From: Hydractinia symbiolongicarpus
Taxonomy: Eukaryota; Cnidaria; Hydrozoa; Anthoathecata; Hydractiniidae
NCBI RefSeq assembly: GCF_029227915.1
Contig: NC_079879.1
Coordinates: 28,092,501 to 28,156,500, forward strand
Length of the DNA: 64,000 nt
Direction: 5' to 3'
This document shows positions 1-13,964 of this stretch, piece by piece. Position 1 is the first letter of the stretch. Every line of letters begins with the position of its first letter. Under the pieces are notes generated by a model, which did no database searches, had not been told where the DNA came from, and saw nothing but the letters and a program-made list of their open reading frames with translations. The translations under genes and the position numbers were made by a program.

Positions 1-2250
1 AAACGAACTGATTCCGATAGAAAGTCAATGAAATGTAGTTTTTGAAACTGTCTCTATTTCTTCACCCCGCGCGCTAGGGCTTAGGATTGGTCCCACAGTA
101 CAAAATGACTTTTATTATCTAATTTTTTGAATAAAGCGCTACCAGAGCGCCCAGTGTAATCGCTGAGTTCCAGCAATCACGTCAAACTAAGAAAAATGTT
201 AAATCTTGGAGTCCAATTGTCTCTTTTATCACATTTTTAACGTCAAAGTCTAAAATCAGTTCAATAAAGTCCCACAGTCAATCGTTTCACTGTTAAAAGC
301 GATGAAACCTAATAATATCAGAAAAATATCGCTAAATGCATGTTGATACGAATATGTGAGGCAACCGTCGTAACTCACACGGACTGATACCGTTAGAAAG
401 TAAATTAAATGTAGTTTTGGAAACTGTCTGTATTTTTGGAGCGCGTGCTAACGGTTAGGATTGGTCCCACAGCAAAAAATGAATTTTTTATCTACATTCT
501 CAAATAAAGCGCTACCAGAGCGCCCAGTGTAATCGCTTAGTTCCAGCAATCATGTCAAACTAAGAAAAATGTTATTTCTTGGAGTCCAATTTTCTTTTTT
601 ATCACATTTATAAGGTCAAAGTCTAAAATCAGTTCAATTAAGTCCCACAGACAATTGTTTCACATTTAAAAGCGACGCAACCTAGTAACATCAGAAACAT
701 ATCGCTAAATACATGTTGGTACGAATATGTGACGCAATCGTTGTAATTCATCCGGACTGATACCGATTGAAAGTCAATGAAATGTAGTTTTTGAAACTGT
801 CTCTATTTCTTCAGCGCGCGCTAGCGGTTACGATTGGAGCCACAGTACAAAATGACTTATTTATCTACTTTTTTAAATAAAGCAATGCCACAGCGTCCAG
901 TATAATTGCTGAGTTACAGCAATCATTTAATATTAAGAAGAACGTTACTTCTTTGAGTCCAGTTGTCTCATTATAACATTTAAAAGGTCAAAGTCTAAAA
1001 TCAGTTCAATTAAGTCCCACAGACAATTGTTTTACATTTAAAAGCGACGGAACCTAGTAACATCAGAAACATATCGCTAAATACATGTTGGTACGAATAT
1101 GTGACGCAATCGTTGTAATTCATCCGGACTGATACCGTTAGAAAGTCAATGAAGTATTATTTTTGAAACTGTCTCTATTTCTTGAGCGCGTGCTAACGGC
1201 TAGGATTGATCCCACAGTAAAAAATGAAATTTTTATCTACATTTTTAAATAAAGCGCTACCACAGCTCCCAGTGTAATCGCTGAGTTCCAGCAATCATGT
1301 CAAACTAAGAATAATGCTATTTCTTGGAGTCCAACTGTCTCTTTTATCACATTTATAAGGTCAAAGTCCAAAATCAGTTCAATTAAGTCCCATAGTCAAT
1401 TGCTTCACAGTTAAAAGCGACGAAACCTAGTAATATCAGAAAAATATCGCTAAATGCATGTTGGTACGAATATGTGATGCAACCGTTGTAAATCAAACGA
1501 ACTGATTCCGATAGAAAGTCAATGAAATGTAGTTTTTGAAACTGTCTCTATTTCTTCACCCCGCGCGCTAGGGCTTAGGATTGGTCCCACAGTACAAAAT
1601 GACTTTTATTATCTAATTTTTTGAATAAAGCGCTACCAGAGCGCCCAGTGTAATCGCTGAGTTCCAGCAATCACGTCAAACTAAGAAAAATGTTAAATCT
1701 TGGAGTCCAATTGTCTCTTTTATCACATTTTTAACGTCAAAGTCTAAAATCAGTTCAATAAAGTCCCACAGTCAATCGTTTCACTGTTAAAAGCGATGAA
1801 ACCTAATAATATCAGAAAAATATCGCTAAATGCATGTTGATACGAATATGTGAGGCAACCGTCGTAACTCACACGGACTGATACCGTTAGAAAGTAAATT
1901 AAATGTAGTTTTGGAAACTGTCTGTATTTTTGGAGCGCGTGCTAACGGTTAGGATTGGTCCCACAGCAAAAAATGAATTTTTTATCTACATTCTCAAATA
2001 AAGCGCTACCAGAGCGCCCAGTGTAATCGCTTAGTTCCAGCAATCATGTCAAACTAAGAAAAATGTTATTTCTTGGAGTCCAATTTTCTTTTTTATCACA
2101 TTTATAAGGTCAAAGTCTAAAATCAGTTCAATTAAGTCCCACAGACAATTGTTTCACATTTAAAAGCGACGCAACCTAGTAACATCAGAAACATATCGCT
2201 AAATACATGTTGGTACGAATATGTGACGCAATCGTTGTAATTCATCCGGA
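1..2250 (+). repeat. Satellite block: monomers 1-6 with internal duplication
   Basis: Monomer starts fall at 8, 384, 757, 1129, 1502 and 1878. About 745 bp from 1 is repeated almost exactly from 1,495 (offset 1,494, four monomers). The two copies part near 757/2,251, where the first continues with CTGATACCGATTGAAAG and the second with CTGATACCGTTAGAAAG. Monomers starting at 8 and 1502 have a CACCCCGCGCGCTAGGG box and are longer (376 bp) than average. The monomers at 757 and 1129 reappear at 3368 and 3740. No gene is seen. Confidence 0.9.
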
Positions 2251-5200
2251 CTGATACCGTTAGAAAGTCAATGAAGTATTGTTTTTGAAACTGTCTCTAT
2301 TTTTGGAGCGCGTGCGAACGGTTAGGATTGATCCCACACTAAAAAATGAAACTTTTATCTACATTCTCAAATAAAGCGCTACCAGAGCGCCCAGTGTAAT
2401 CGCTTAGTTCCAGCAATCATGTCAAATTAAGAAGAATGTTATTTTTTGGAGTCCAATTGTCTCATTTATCACATTTATAAGGTCAAAGTCTAAAATCAGT
2501 TCAATTAAGTCCCACAGTCAATTATTTCACAGTTAAAAGCGACGCAACCTAGTAATATCAGAAAAATATCGCTAAATGCATGTTGGTACGAATATGTGAC
2601 GCAACCGTTGTAACTCAAATGAGCTGATTCCGATAGAAAATCAATGAAATGTAGTTTTTGAAACTGTCTCTATTTCTTCAGCGCGCGCTAGTGGTTAGGA
2701 TTGGTCCCACAGTACAAAATGACTTATTTATCTAATTTTTTGAATAAAGCAATAACACAGCGGCCAGTATCATTGCTGAGTTACAGCAATCATTTCATAT
2801 TAAGAAGAACGTTACTTCTTGGAGTCCAATTGTCTCATTGTAACATGTATAAGGTCACAGTCCAAAATCAGTTCAATAAAGTCCTACAGTCAATTGTTTC
2901 ACAGTAAAAAGCGACGCAACCTAGTAATATCAGAAACATATCGCTAAACACATGTTGGTACGAATATGTGACGCAATCGTTGTAATTCATACGGACTGTG
3001 CCGTTACAAAGTCAATGAAATATAGTTTTTGAAACTGTCTCTATTTTTTGAGCGAGTGCTAACGGCTAGGATTGGTCCCACAGTAAAAAATGAATTTTTT
3101 ATCTACATTTTTATATAAAGCGCTACCACAGCTACCAGTGTAATCGTTGAATGCCAGCAATCATGTCAAACTAAGAAAAATGTTATTTCTTGGAGTCCAA
3201 TTTTCTTTTTTATCACATTTATAAGGTCAAAGTCTAAAGTCAGTTCAATTAAGTCCCACAGACAGTTGTTTCACATTTAAAAGGGACGCAACCTAGTAAT
3301 ATCAGAAACATATCGCTAAATACATGTTGGTACGAATATGTGACGCAATCGTTGTAATTCATCCGGACTGATACCGATTGAAAGTCAATGAAATGTAGTT
3401 TTTGAAACTGTCTCTATTTCTTCAGCGCGCGCTAGCGGTTACGATTGGAGCCACAGTACAAAATGACTTATTTATCTACTTTTTTGAATAAAGCAATGCC
3501 ACAGCGTCCAGTATAATTGCTGAGTTACAGCAATCATTTAATATTAAGAAGAACGTTACTTCTTTGAGTCCAGTTGTTTCATTATAACATTTAAAAGGTC
3601 AAAGTCTAAAATCAGTTCAATTAAGTCCCACAGACAATTGTTTCACATTTAAAAGCGACGGAACCTAGTAACATCAGAAACATATCGCTAAATACATGTT
3701 GGTACGAATATGTGACGCAATCGTTGTAATTCATCCGGACTGATACCGTTAGAAAGTCAATGAAGTATTGTTTTTGAAACTGTCTCTATTTCTTGAGCGC
3801 GTGCTAACGGCTAGGATTGATCCCACAGTAAAAAACGAAATTTTTATCTACATTTTTAAATAAATCGCTACCACAGCTCCCAGTGTAATCGCTGAGTTCC
3901 AGCAATCATGTCAAACTAAGAAAAATGCTATTTCTTGGAGTCCAATTGTCTCTTTTATCACAATTATAAGGTCAAAGTCCAAAATCAGTTCAATTAAGTC
4001 CCATAGTCAATTGTTTCACAGTTAAAAGCGACGAAACCTAGTAATATCAGAAAAATATCGCTAAATGCATGTTGATACGAATATGTGACGCAACCGTCGT
4101 AACTCACACGGACTGATACCGTTAGAAAGTCAATTAAATGTAGTTTTGGAAACTGTCTGTATTTTTGGAGCGCGTGCTAACGGTTAGGATTGGGCCCACA
4201 GCAAGAAATGAATTTTTTATCTACATTCTCAAATAAAGCGCTACCAGAGCGCCCAGTGTAATCGCTTAGTTCCAGCAATCATGTCAAATTAAGAAGAATG
4301 TTATTTTTTGGAGTCCAATTGTCTCATTTATCACATTTATAAGGTCAAAGTCTAAAATCAGTTCAATTAAGTCCCACAGTCAATTATTTCACAGTTAAAA
4401 GCGACGCAACCTAGTAATATCAGAAAAATATCGCTAAATGCATGTTGGTACGAATATGTGACGCAACCGTTGTAACTCAAATGAGCTGATTCCGATAGAA
4501 AATCAATGAAATGTAGTTTTTGAAACTTTCTCTATTTCTTCAGCGCGCGCTAGTGGTTAGGATTGGTCCCACAGTACAAAATGACTTATTTATCTAATTT
4601 TTTGAATAAAGCAATAACACAGCGGCCAGTATCATTGCTGAGTTACAGCAATCATTTCATATTAAGAAGAACGTTACTTCTTGGAGTCCAATTGTCTCAT
4701 TGTAACATGTATAAGGTCACAGTCCAAAATCAGTTCAATAAAGTCCTACAGTCAATTGTTTCACAGTAAAAAGCGACGGAACCTAGTAATATCAGAAACA
4801 TATCGCTAAACACATGTTGGTACGAATATGTGACGCAATCGTTGTAATTCATACTGACTGTACCGTTACAAAGTCAATGAAATATAGTTTTTGAAACTGT
4901 CTCTATTTTTTGAGCGAGTGCTAACGGCTAGGATTGGTCCCACAGTAAAAAATGAATTTTTTATCTACATTTTTAAATAAAGCGCTACCACAGTTACCAG
5001 TGTAATCGTTGAATGCCAGCAATCATGTCAAACTAAGAAAAATGTTATTTCTTGGAGTCTAATTTTCTTTTTTATCATATTTATAAGGTCAAAGTCTAAA
5101 GTCAGTTCAATTAAGTCCCACAGACAGTTGTTTCACATTTAAAAGCGACGCAACCTAGTAATATCAGAAACATATCGCTAAATACATGTTGGTACGAATA

Positions 5201-5973
5201 TGTGACGCAATCGTTGTAATTCATCCGGACTGATACCGATTGAAAGTCAATGAAATGTAGTTTTTGAAACTGTCTCTATTTCTTCAGCGCGCGCTAGCGG
5301 TTACGATTGGAGCCACAGTACAAAATGACTTATTTATCTACTTTTTTGAATAAAGCAATGCCACAGCGTCCAGTATAATTGCTGAGTTACAGCAATCATT
5401 TCATATTAAGAAGAACGTTACTTCTTGGAGTCCAATTGTCTCATTGTAACATGTATAAGGTCACAGTCCAAAATCAGTTCAATAAAGTCCTACAGTCAAT
5501 TGTTTCACAGTAAAAAGCGACGGAACCTAGTAATATCAGAAACATATCGCTAAACACATGTTGGTACGAATATGTGACGCAATCGTTGTAATTCATACTG
5601 ACTGTACCGTTACAAAGTCAATGAAATATAGTTTTTGAAACTGTCTCTATTTTTTGAGCGAGTGCTAACGGCTAGGATTGGTCCCACAGTAAAAAATGAA
5701 TTTTTTATCTACATTTTTAAATAAAGCGCTACCACAGTTACCAGTGTAATCGTTGAATGCCAGCAATCATGTCAAACTAAGAAAAATGTTATTTCTTGGA
5801 GTCTAATTTTCTTTTTTATCATATTTATAAGGTCAAAGTCTAAAGTCAGTTCAATTAAGTCCCACAGACAGTTGTTTCACATTTAAAAGCGACGCAACCT
5901 AGTAATATCAGAAACATATCGCTAAATACATGTTGGTACGAATATGTGACGCAATCGTTGTAATTCATCCGGA
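2251..5973 (+). repeat. Satellite block: 5-mer and 2-mer duplications
   Basis: Monomer starts fall at 2251, 2624, 2996, 3368, 3740, 4113, 4486, 4858, 5230 and 5602. Roughly 2,400-3,520 recurs at 4,262-5,382 (offset 1,862, five monomers). A later two-monomer duplication with offset 744 links the monomers at 4858 and 5230 to those at 5602 and 5974; the variant CATACTGACTGTACC marks both copies. The 68-codon open frames at 2,701 and 4,563 are identical because they lie in the 1,862-bp duplicates; they begin with TTG inside GGATTGGTCCCAC and are not treated as genes. Confidence 0.88.
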
Positions 5974-7839
5974 CTGATACCGATTGAAAGTCAATGAAAT
6001 GTAGTTTTTGAAACTGTCTCTATTTCTTCAGCGCGCGCTAGCGGTTACGATTGGAGCCACAGTACAAAATGACTTATTTATCTACTTTTTTGAATAAAGC
6101 AATGCCACAGCGTCCAGTATAATTGCTGAGTTACAGCAATCATTTAATATTAAGAAGAACGTTACTTCTTTGAGTCCAGTTGTCTCATTATAACATTTAA
6201 AAGGTCAAAGTCTAAAATCAGTTCAATTAAGTCCCACAGACAATTGTTTCACATTTAAAAGCGACGCAACCTAGTAACATCAGAATCATATCGCTAAATA
6301 CATGTTGGTACGAATATGTGACGCAATCGTTGTAATTCTTCCGGACTGATACCGTTAGAAAGTCAATGAAGTATTGTTTTTGAAACTGTCTCTATTTCTT
6401 GAGCGCGTGCTAACGGCTAGGATTGATCCCACAGTAAAAAATGAAATTTTTATCTACATTTTTTAATAAAGCGCTACCACAGCTCCCAGTGTAATCGCTG
6501 AGTTCCAGCAATCATGTCAAACTAAGAAAAATGCTATTTCTTGGAGTCCAATTGTCTCTTTTATCACATTTATAACGTCAAAGTCCAAAATCAGTTCAAT
6601 TAAGTCCCGTAGTCAATTGTTTCACAGTTAAAAGCGACGAAACCTAGTAATATCAGAAAAATATCGCTAAATGCATGTTGGTACGAATATGTGACGCAAC
6701 CGTTGTAAATCAAACGAGCTGATTCCGATAGAAAGTCAATGAAATGTAGTTTTTGAAACTGTCTCTATTTCTTCACCCCGCGCGGTAGGGTTTAGGATTG
6801 GTCCCACAGTACAAAATGACTTTTATTATCTAATTTCTTGAATAAAGCGCTACCACAGCTCCCAGTGTAATCGCTGAGTTCCAGCAATCATGTCAAACTA
6901 AGAAAAATGCTATTTCTTGGAGTCCAATTGTCTCTTTTATCACATTTATAAGGTCAAAGTCTAAAGTCATTTCAATTAAGTCCCACAGACAGTTGTTTCA
7001 CATTTAAAAGCGACGCAACCTAGTAATATCAGAAACATATCGCTAAATACATGTTGGTACGAATATGTGACGCAATCGTTGTAATTCATCCGGACTGATA
7101 CCGATAGAAAGTCAATGAAATGTAGTTTTTGAAACTGTCTCTATTTCTTCAGCGCGCGCTAGCGGTTACGATTGGAGCCACAGTACAAAATGACTTATTT
7201 ATCTACTTTTTTGAATAAAGCAATGCCACAGCGTCCAGTATAATTGCTGAGTTACAGCAATCATTTAATATTAAGAAGAACGTTACTTCTTTGAGTCCAG
7301 TTGTCTCATTATAACATTTAAAAGGTCAAAGTCTAAAATCAGTTCAATTAAGTCCCACAGACAATTGTTTCACATTTAAAAGCGACGCAACCTAGTAACA
7401 TCAGAATCATATCGCTAAATACATGTTGGTACGAATATGTGACGCAATCGTTGTAATTCTTCCGGACTGATACCGTTAGAAAGTCAATGAAGTATTGTTT
7501 TTGAAACTGTCTCTATTTCTTGAGCGCGTGCTAACGGCTAGGATTGATCCCACAGTAAAAAATAACTTAATTATCTACATTTTTAAATAAAGCGCTACCA
7601 CAGCTCCCAGTGTAATCGCTGAGTTCCAGCAATCACGTCAAACTAAGAAAAATGTTAAATCTTGGAGTCCAATTGTCTCTTTTATCACATTTTTAACGTC
7701 AAAGTCCAAAATCAGTTCAATAAAGTCCCACAGTCAATCGTTTCACTGTTAAAAGCGATGAAACCTAATAATATCAAAAAAATATCGCTAAATGCATGTT
7801 GATACGAATATGTGACGCAACCGTCGTAACTCACACGGA
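5974..7839 (+). repeat. Satellite block: 3-mer duplication
   Basis: Monomer starts fall at 5974, 6346, 6719, 7095 and 7467. The stretch around 6,000-6,400 recurs around 7,120-7,530 with offset 1,121 (three monomers); the rare variant CAGAATCATATCGC marks both copies at 6,281 and 7,402. The monomer at 6719 carries the CACCCCGCGCGGTAGGG box and is 376 bp long. No gene, RNA or transposon is seen. Confidence 0.85.
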
Positions 7840-10800
7840 CTGATACCGTTAGAAAGTCAATTAAATGTAGTTTTGGAAACTGTCTGTATTTTTGGAGCGC
7901 GTGCTAACGGTTAGGATTAGTCCCACAGCAAAAAACGAATTTTTTATCTACATTTTCAAATAAGGCGCTATCAGAGCGCCCAGTGTAATCGCTTAGTTCC
8001 AGCAATCATGTCAAATTAAGAAGAATGTTATTTTTTGGAATTCAATTGTCTCATTTATCAAATTTATAAGGTCAAAGTCTAAAATCAGTTCAATTAAGTC
8101 CCACAGTCAATTGTTTCACAGTTAAAAGCGACGCAACCTAGTAATATCAGAAAAATATCGCTAAATGCATGTTGGTACGAATATGTGACGCAACCCTTGT
8201 AACTCAAATGAGCTGATTTTGATAGAAAGTCAATGAAATGTAGTTTTTGAAACTGTCTCTATTTCTTCAGCGCGCTAGTGGTTAGGATTGGTCCCACAGT
8301 ACAAAATGACTTATTTATCTAATTTTTTGAATAAAGCAATAACCGGCGGCCAGTATAATTGCTGAGCTACAGCAATCATTTCATATTAAGAAGAACGTTA
8401 CTTCTTGGAGTCCAATTGTCTCATTGTAACATGTATAAGGTCACAGTCCAAAATCAGTTCAACAAAGTCCTACATTCAATTGTTTCGCAGTTAAAAGCGA
8501 CGCAACCTAGTAATATAAGAAACATATCGCTAAACACATGTTGGTACGAATATGTGACGCAATCGTTGTAATTCATACGGACTGATACCGTTACAAAGTC
8601 AATGAAATATAGTTTTTGAAACTGTCTCTATTTTTTGAGCGAGTGCTAACGGCTAGGATTGGTCCCACAGTAAAAAATGAATTTTTTATCTACATTTTTA
8701 AATAAAGCGCTACCACAGCTACCAGTGTAATCGTTGAATGCCAGCAATCATGTCAAACTAAGAAAAATGTTATTTCTTGGAGTCCAATTTTCTTTTTTAT
8801 CACATTTACAAGGTCAAAGTCTAAAATCAGTTCAATTAAGTCCCACAGACAGTTGTTTCACATTTAAAAGCGACGCAACCTAGTAACATCAGAAACATAT
8901 CGCTAAATACATGTTGGTACGAATATGTGACGCAATCGTTGTAATTCATCCGGACTGATACCGTGAGAAAGTCAAAGAAATATAGTTTTTGAAACTGTCT
9001 CTATTTCTTTGGCGGGTGTTAACGGTTAGGATTGGTCCCACAGTAAAAAATGACTTATTTATCTACATTTTTAAATAAAGCGCTACCAGAGCGCCCAGTG
9101 TAATTGCTTAGTTCCAGCAATCATGTCAAATTAAGAAGAATGTTGTTTTTTGGAGTCAAATTATCTCATTATAACTTTAATAAGGTCAAAGTCCAAAATC
9201 AGTTCAATAAAGTCCTACAGTCAATTGTTTCACTGTTAAAAGCGATGAAACCTAGTAATATCAGAAAAATATCGCTAAATGCATGTCGGTACGAATATGT
9301 GACGCAACCCTTGTAACTCAAATGAGCTGATTTTGATAGAAAGTCAATGAAATGTAGTTTTTGAAACTGTCTCTATTTCTTCAGCGCGCTAGTGGTTAGG
9401 ATTGGTCCCACAGTACAAAATGACTTATTTATCTAATTTTTTGAATAAAGCAATAACCGGCGGCCAGTATAATTGCTGAGCTACAGCAATCATTTCATAT
9501 TAAGAAGAACGTTACTTCTTGGAGTCCAATTGTCTCATTGTAACATGTATAAGGTCACAGTCCAAAATCAGTTCAACAAAGTCCTACATTCAATTGTTTC
9601 GCAGTTAAAAGCGACGCAACCTAGTAATATCAGAAAAATATCGCTAAATGCATGTTGGTACGAATATGTGACGCAACCCTTGTAACTCAAATGAGCTGAT
9701 TCCGATAGAAAGTCAATGAAATGTAGTTTTTGAAACTGTCTCTATTTCTTCAGCGCGCGCTAGTTGTTAGGATTGGTCCCACAGTACAAAATGACTTATT
9801 TATCTAATTTTTTGAATAAAGCAATAACACAGCGGCCAGTATCATTGCTGAGTTACAGCAATCATTTCATATTAAGAAGAACGTTACTTCTTGGAGTCCA
9901 ATTGTCTCATTGTAACATGTATAAGGTCACAGTCCAAAATCAGTTCAATAAAGTCCTACAGTCAATTGTTTCACAGTTAAAAGCGACGCAACCTAGTAAT
10001 ATCAGAAACATATCGCTAAACACATGTGGGTACGAATATGTGACGCAATCGTTGTAATTCATACGGACTGTGCCGTTACAACGTCAATGAAATATAGTTT
10101 TTGAAACTGTCTCTATTTTTTGAGCGAGTGCTAGCGGCTAGGATTGGTCCCACAGTAAAAAATGAATTTTTTATCTACATTTTTAAATAAAGCGCTACCA
10201 CAGCTACCAGTGTAATCGTTGAATGCCAGCAATCATGTCAAACTAAGAAAAATGCTATTTCTTGGAGTCCAATTTTCTTTTTTATTACATTTATAAGGTC
10301 AAAGTCTAAAGTCAGTTCAATTAAGTCCCACAGACAGTTGTTTCACATTTAAAAGCGACGCAACCTAGTAATATCAGAAACATATAGCTAAATACATGTT
10401 GGTACGAATATGTGACGCAATCGTTGTAATTCATCCGGACTGATACCGATAGAAAGTCAATGAAATGTAGGTTTTGAAACTGTCTCTATTTCTTCACCCC
10501 GCGCGCTAGCGGTTACGATTGGAGCCACAGTACAAAATGACTTATTTATCTACTTTTTTTAATAAAGCAATGCAACAGCGTCCAGTATAATTCCTGAGTT
10601 ACAGCAATCATTTCATATTAAGAAGAACGTTACTTCTTGGAGCCCAGTTGTCTCATTATAACAGTTAAAGGGTCAAAGTCTAAAATCAATTCAATTAAGT
10701 CCCACAGACAGTTGTTTCACATTTAAAAGCGACGCAACCTAGTAATATCGGAAACATATCGCTAAATACATGTTGGTACTAATATGTGACGCAATCGTTG

Positions 10801-13800
10801 TAATTCATCCGGACTGATACCGTTAGAAAGTCAATTAAATATAGTTTTTAAAACTGTCTCTATTTCTTTGGCGGGTGCTAACGGCTAGGATTGGTCCCAC
10901 AGTAAAAAATAACTTAATTATCTACATTTGTAAATAAAGCGCTACCAGAGCGCCCAGTGTAATCGCTGAGTTCCAGCAATCACGTCAAACTAAGAAAAAT
11001 GTTAAATCTTGGAGTCCAATCGTCTCTTTTATCACATTTTTGACGTGAAAGTCCAAAATCAGTTCAATAAAGTCCCACAGTCAATCGTTTCACTGTTAAA
11101 AGCGATGAAACCTAATAATATCAGAAAAATATCGCTAAATGCATGTTGATACGAATATGTGACGCAACCGTCGTAACTCACACGGACTGATACCGTTAGA
11201 AAGTCAATTAAATGTAGTTTTGGAAACTGTCTGTATTTTTGGAGCGCGTGCTAACGGTTAGGATTGGTCCCACAGCAAAAAACGAATTTTTTATCTACAT
11301 TCTCAAATAAGGCGCTACCAGAGCGCCCAGTGTAATCGCTTAGTTCCAGCAATCATGTCAAATTAAGAAGAATGTTATTTTTTGGAGTCCAATTGTCTCA
11401 TTTATCAAATTTATAAGGTCAAAGTCTAAAATCAGTTCAATTAAGTCCCACAGTCAATTGTTTCACAGTTAAAAGCGACGCAACCTAGTAATATCAGAAA
11501 AATATCGCTAAATGCATGTTGGTACGAATATGTGACGCAACCCTTGTAACTCAAATGAGCTGATTTCGATAGGAAGTCAATGAAATGTAGTTTTTGAAAC
11601 TGTCTCTATTTCTTCAGCGCGCGCTAGTTGTTAGGATTGGTCCCACAGTACAAAATGACTTATTTATCTAATTTTTTGAATAAAGCAATAACCGGCGGCC
11701 AGTATAATTGCTGAGTTACAGCAATCATTTCATATTAAGAAGAACGTTACTTCTTGGAGTCCAATTGTCTCATTGTAACATGTATAAGGTCGCAGTCCAA
11801 AATCAGTTCAACAAAGTCCTACAGTCAATTGTTTCACAGTTAAAAGCGACGCAACCTAGTAATATCAGAAACATATCGCTAAACACATGTTGGTACGAAT
11901 ATGTGACGCAATCGTTGTAATTCATACGGACTGATACCGTTACAAAGTCAATGAAATATAGTTTTTGAAACTGGCTCTATTTTTTGAGCGAGTGCTAACG
12001 GCTAGGATTGGTCCGACAGTAAAAAATGAATTTTTTATCTACATTTTTAAATAAAGCGCTACCACAGCTACCAGTGTAATCGTTGAATGCCAGCAATCAT
12101 GTCAAACTAAGAAAAATGTTATTTCTTGGAGTCCAATTTTCTTTTTTATCACATTTATAAGGTCAAAGTCTAAAATCAGTTCAATAAAGTCCCACAGACA
12201 GTTGTTTCACTGTTAAAAGCGATGAAACCTAGTAATATCAGAAAAATATCGCTAAATGCATGTCGGTACGAATATGTGACGCAACCGTTCTAACTCAAGC
12301 GGACTGATACCGTTAGAAAGTCAATGTAATATAGTCTTTGAAATTGTCTCAATTTCTTTAGCGCCTGCTAACGACTAGGATTGGTCCCACAGTAAAAAAT
12401 GACTTATTTATCTAAATATTTAAATGAAGCGCTACCACAGCGCCCAGTGTGATCGCTGAATTCCAGCTATCTTGTCAAATTAAGAAGAATGTTATTTCTT
12501 GGAGTCCAACTCTCTCATTTATCACATTTATAAGGTAAAAATCCAAAATCTGTTCAATAAAGTTCCACAGTCAATCGTTTCACTGTTAAAAGCGATGAAA
12601 CCTAATAGTATCAGAAAAATATCGCTAAATACATGTTGGTACGAATATGTGACGCAACCGTCGTAACTCACACGGACTGTTACCGTTAGAAAGTCAATTA
12701 AATGTAGTTTTTGAAGCTGTCTCTATTTCTTTGGCGGGTGCTAACGGCTAGGATTGGTCCCACAGTAAAAAATGATTTATTTATCTACATTTTTAAATAA
12801 AGCGCAACCAGAGCGCCCAGTGTAATTGCTTAGTTCCAGCAATCATGTCAAATTAAGAAGAATGTTATTTTTTGGAGTCCAATTGTCTCATTATAACATT
12901 AATAAGGTCACAGTCCAAAATCAGGTCAATAAAGTCCTACAGTCAATTGTTTCGCTGTTAAAAGCGATGAAACTTAGTAGTGTCAGAAAAATATCGCTAA
13001 ATGCAAGTTGGTACGAATGTGTGACGCCACCGTTGTAACTCAAACGGGCTGATACCGATAGAAAGTCAATAAAATGTAGTTTTTGAAACTGTCTCTATTT
13101 CTTCAACGCGCGGTAGCGGTTAGGATTGGTCCCACATTACAAAATGACTTATTTATCTACTTTTTTGAATAAAACAATACCACAGCGTCCAGTATAATTG
13201 CTGAGTTGCAGCAATCATTTCATATTAAGAAGAATGTTAATTCTTGGAGTCCAATTGTCTCATTTATCACATTTATAAGGTCAAAGTCCAAAATCAGTTC
13301 AATTAAGTCCCATAGTCAATTGTTTCACAGTTAAAAGCAACACAACCTAGTAATATCGGAAACATATCGCTAAATGCATGTTGATACGAATATGTGACGC
13401 AACTGTCGTAACTCACACGGACTGATACTGTTAGAAAGTCAATTAAATGTAGTTTTTGAAACTGTCTGTATTTTTGGAGCGCGTGCTAACGGCTAGGATT
13501 GGTCCCACAGCAAAAAATGAATTTTTTATCTACATTCTCAAATAAAGCGCTACCAGAGCGCCCAGTGTAATCGCTTAGTTCCAGCAATCATGTAAAATTA
13601 AGAAGAATGTTATTTTTTGGAGTCCAATTGTCTCATTTATCACATTTATAAGGTCACAGTCCAAAATCAGTTCAATAAAGTCCTACAGTCAATTGTTTCA
13701 CAGTTAAAAGCGACGCAACCTAGTAATATCAGGAACATATCGATAAACACATGTTGGTACGAATATGTGACGCAATCGTTGTAATTCATACGGACTGATA

Positions 13801-13964
13801 CCGTTACAAAGTCAATGAAATATAGTTTTTAAGACTGTATCTATTTTTTGAGCGAGTGCTAACGGCTAGGATTGGTCCCACAGTAAAAAATGAATTTTTT
13901 ATCTACATTTTTAAGTAAAGCGCTACCACAGCTTCCTGTGTAATCGTTGAATGCCAGCAATCAT
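7840..13964 (+). repeat. Satellite block: mixed monomers, 3-mer and 9-mer duplications
   Basis: Monomer starts fall at 7840, 8213, 8582, 8955, 9327, 9696, 10068, 10440, 10814, 11187, 11560, 11931, 12304, 12677, 13049, 13422 and 13795. The stretch 7,620-8,580 is closely matched at 10,970-11,930 (offset 3,347, nine monomers). Monomer 8213 is matched by 9327 (offset 1,114); both are 369 bp, share GAGCTGATTTTGATAG and lack bases in the CAGCGCGCTAGTGG box. The first W-type monomers, with a CTTTGGCGGGTG box, appear at 8955, 10814 and 12677. No gene is seen. Confidence 0.85.

Noticed and set aside
2701-2907. 68-codon open frame, repeated at 4,563
   Set aside because: It begins at TTG inside the GGATTGGTCCCAC landmark, is composed wholly of satellite, and is identical elsewhere only because of the 1,862-bp duplication.
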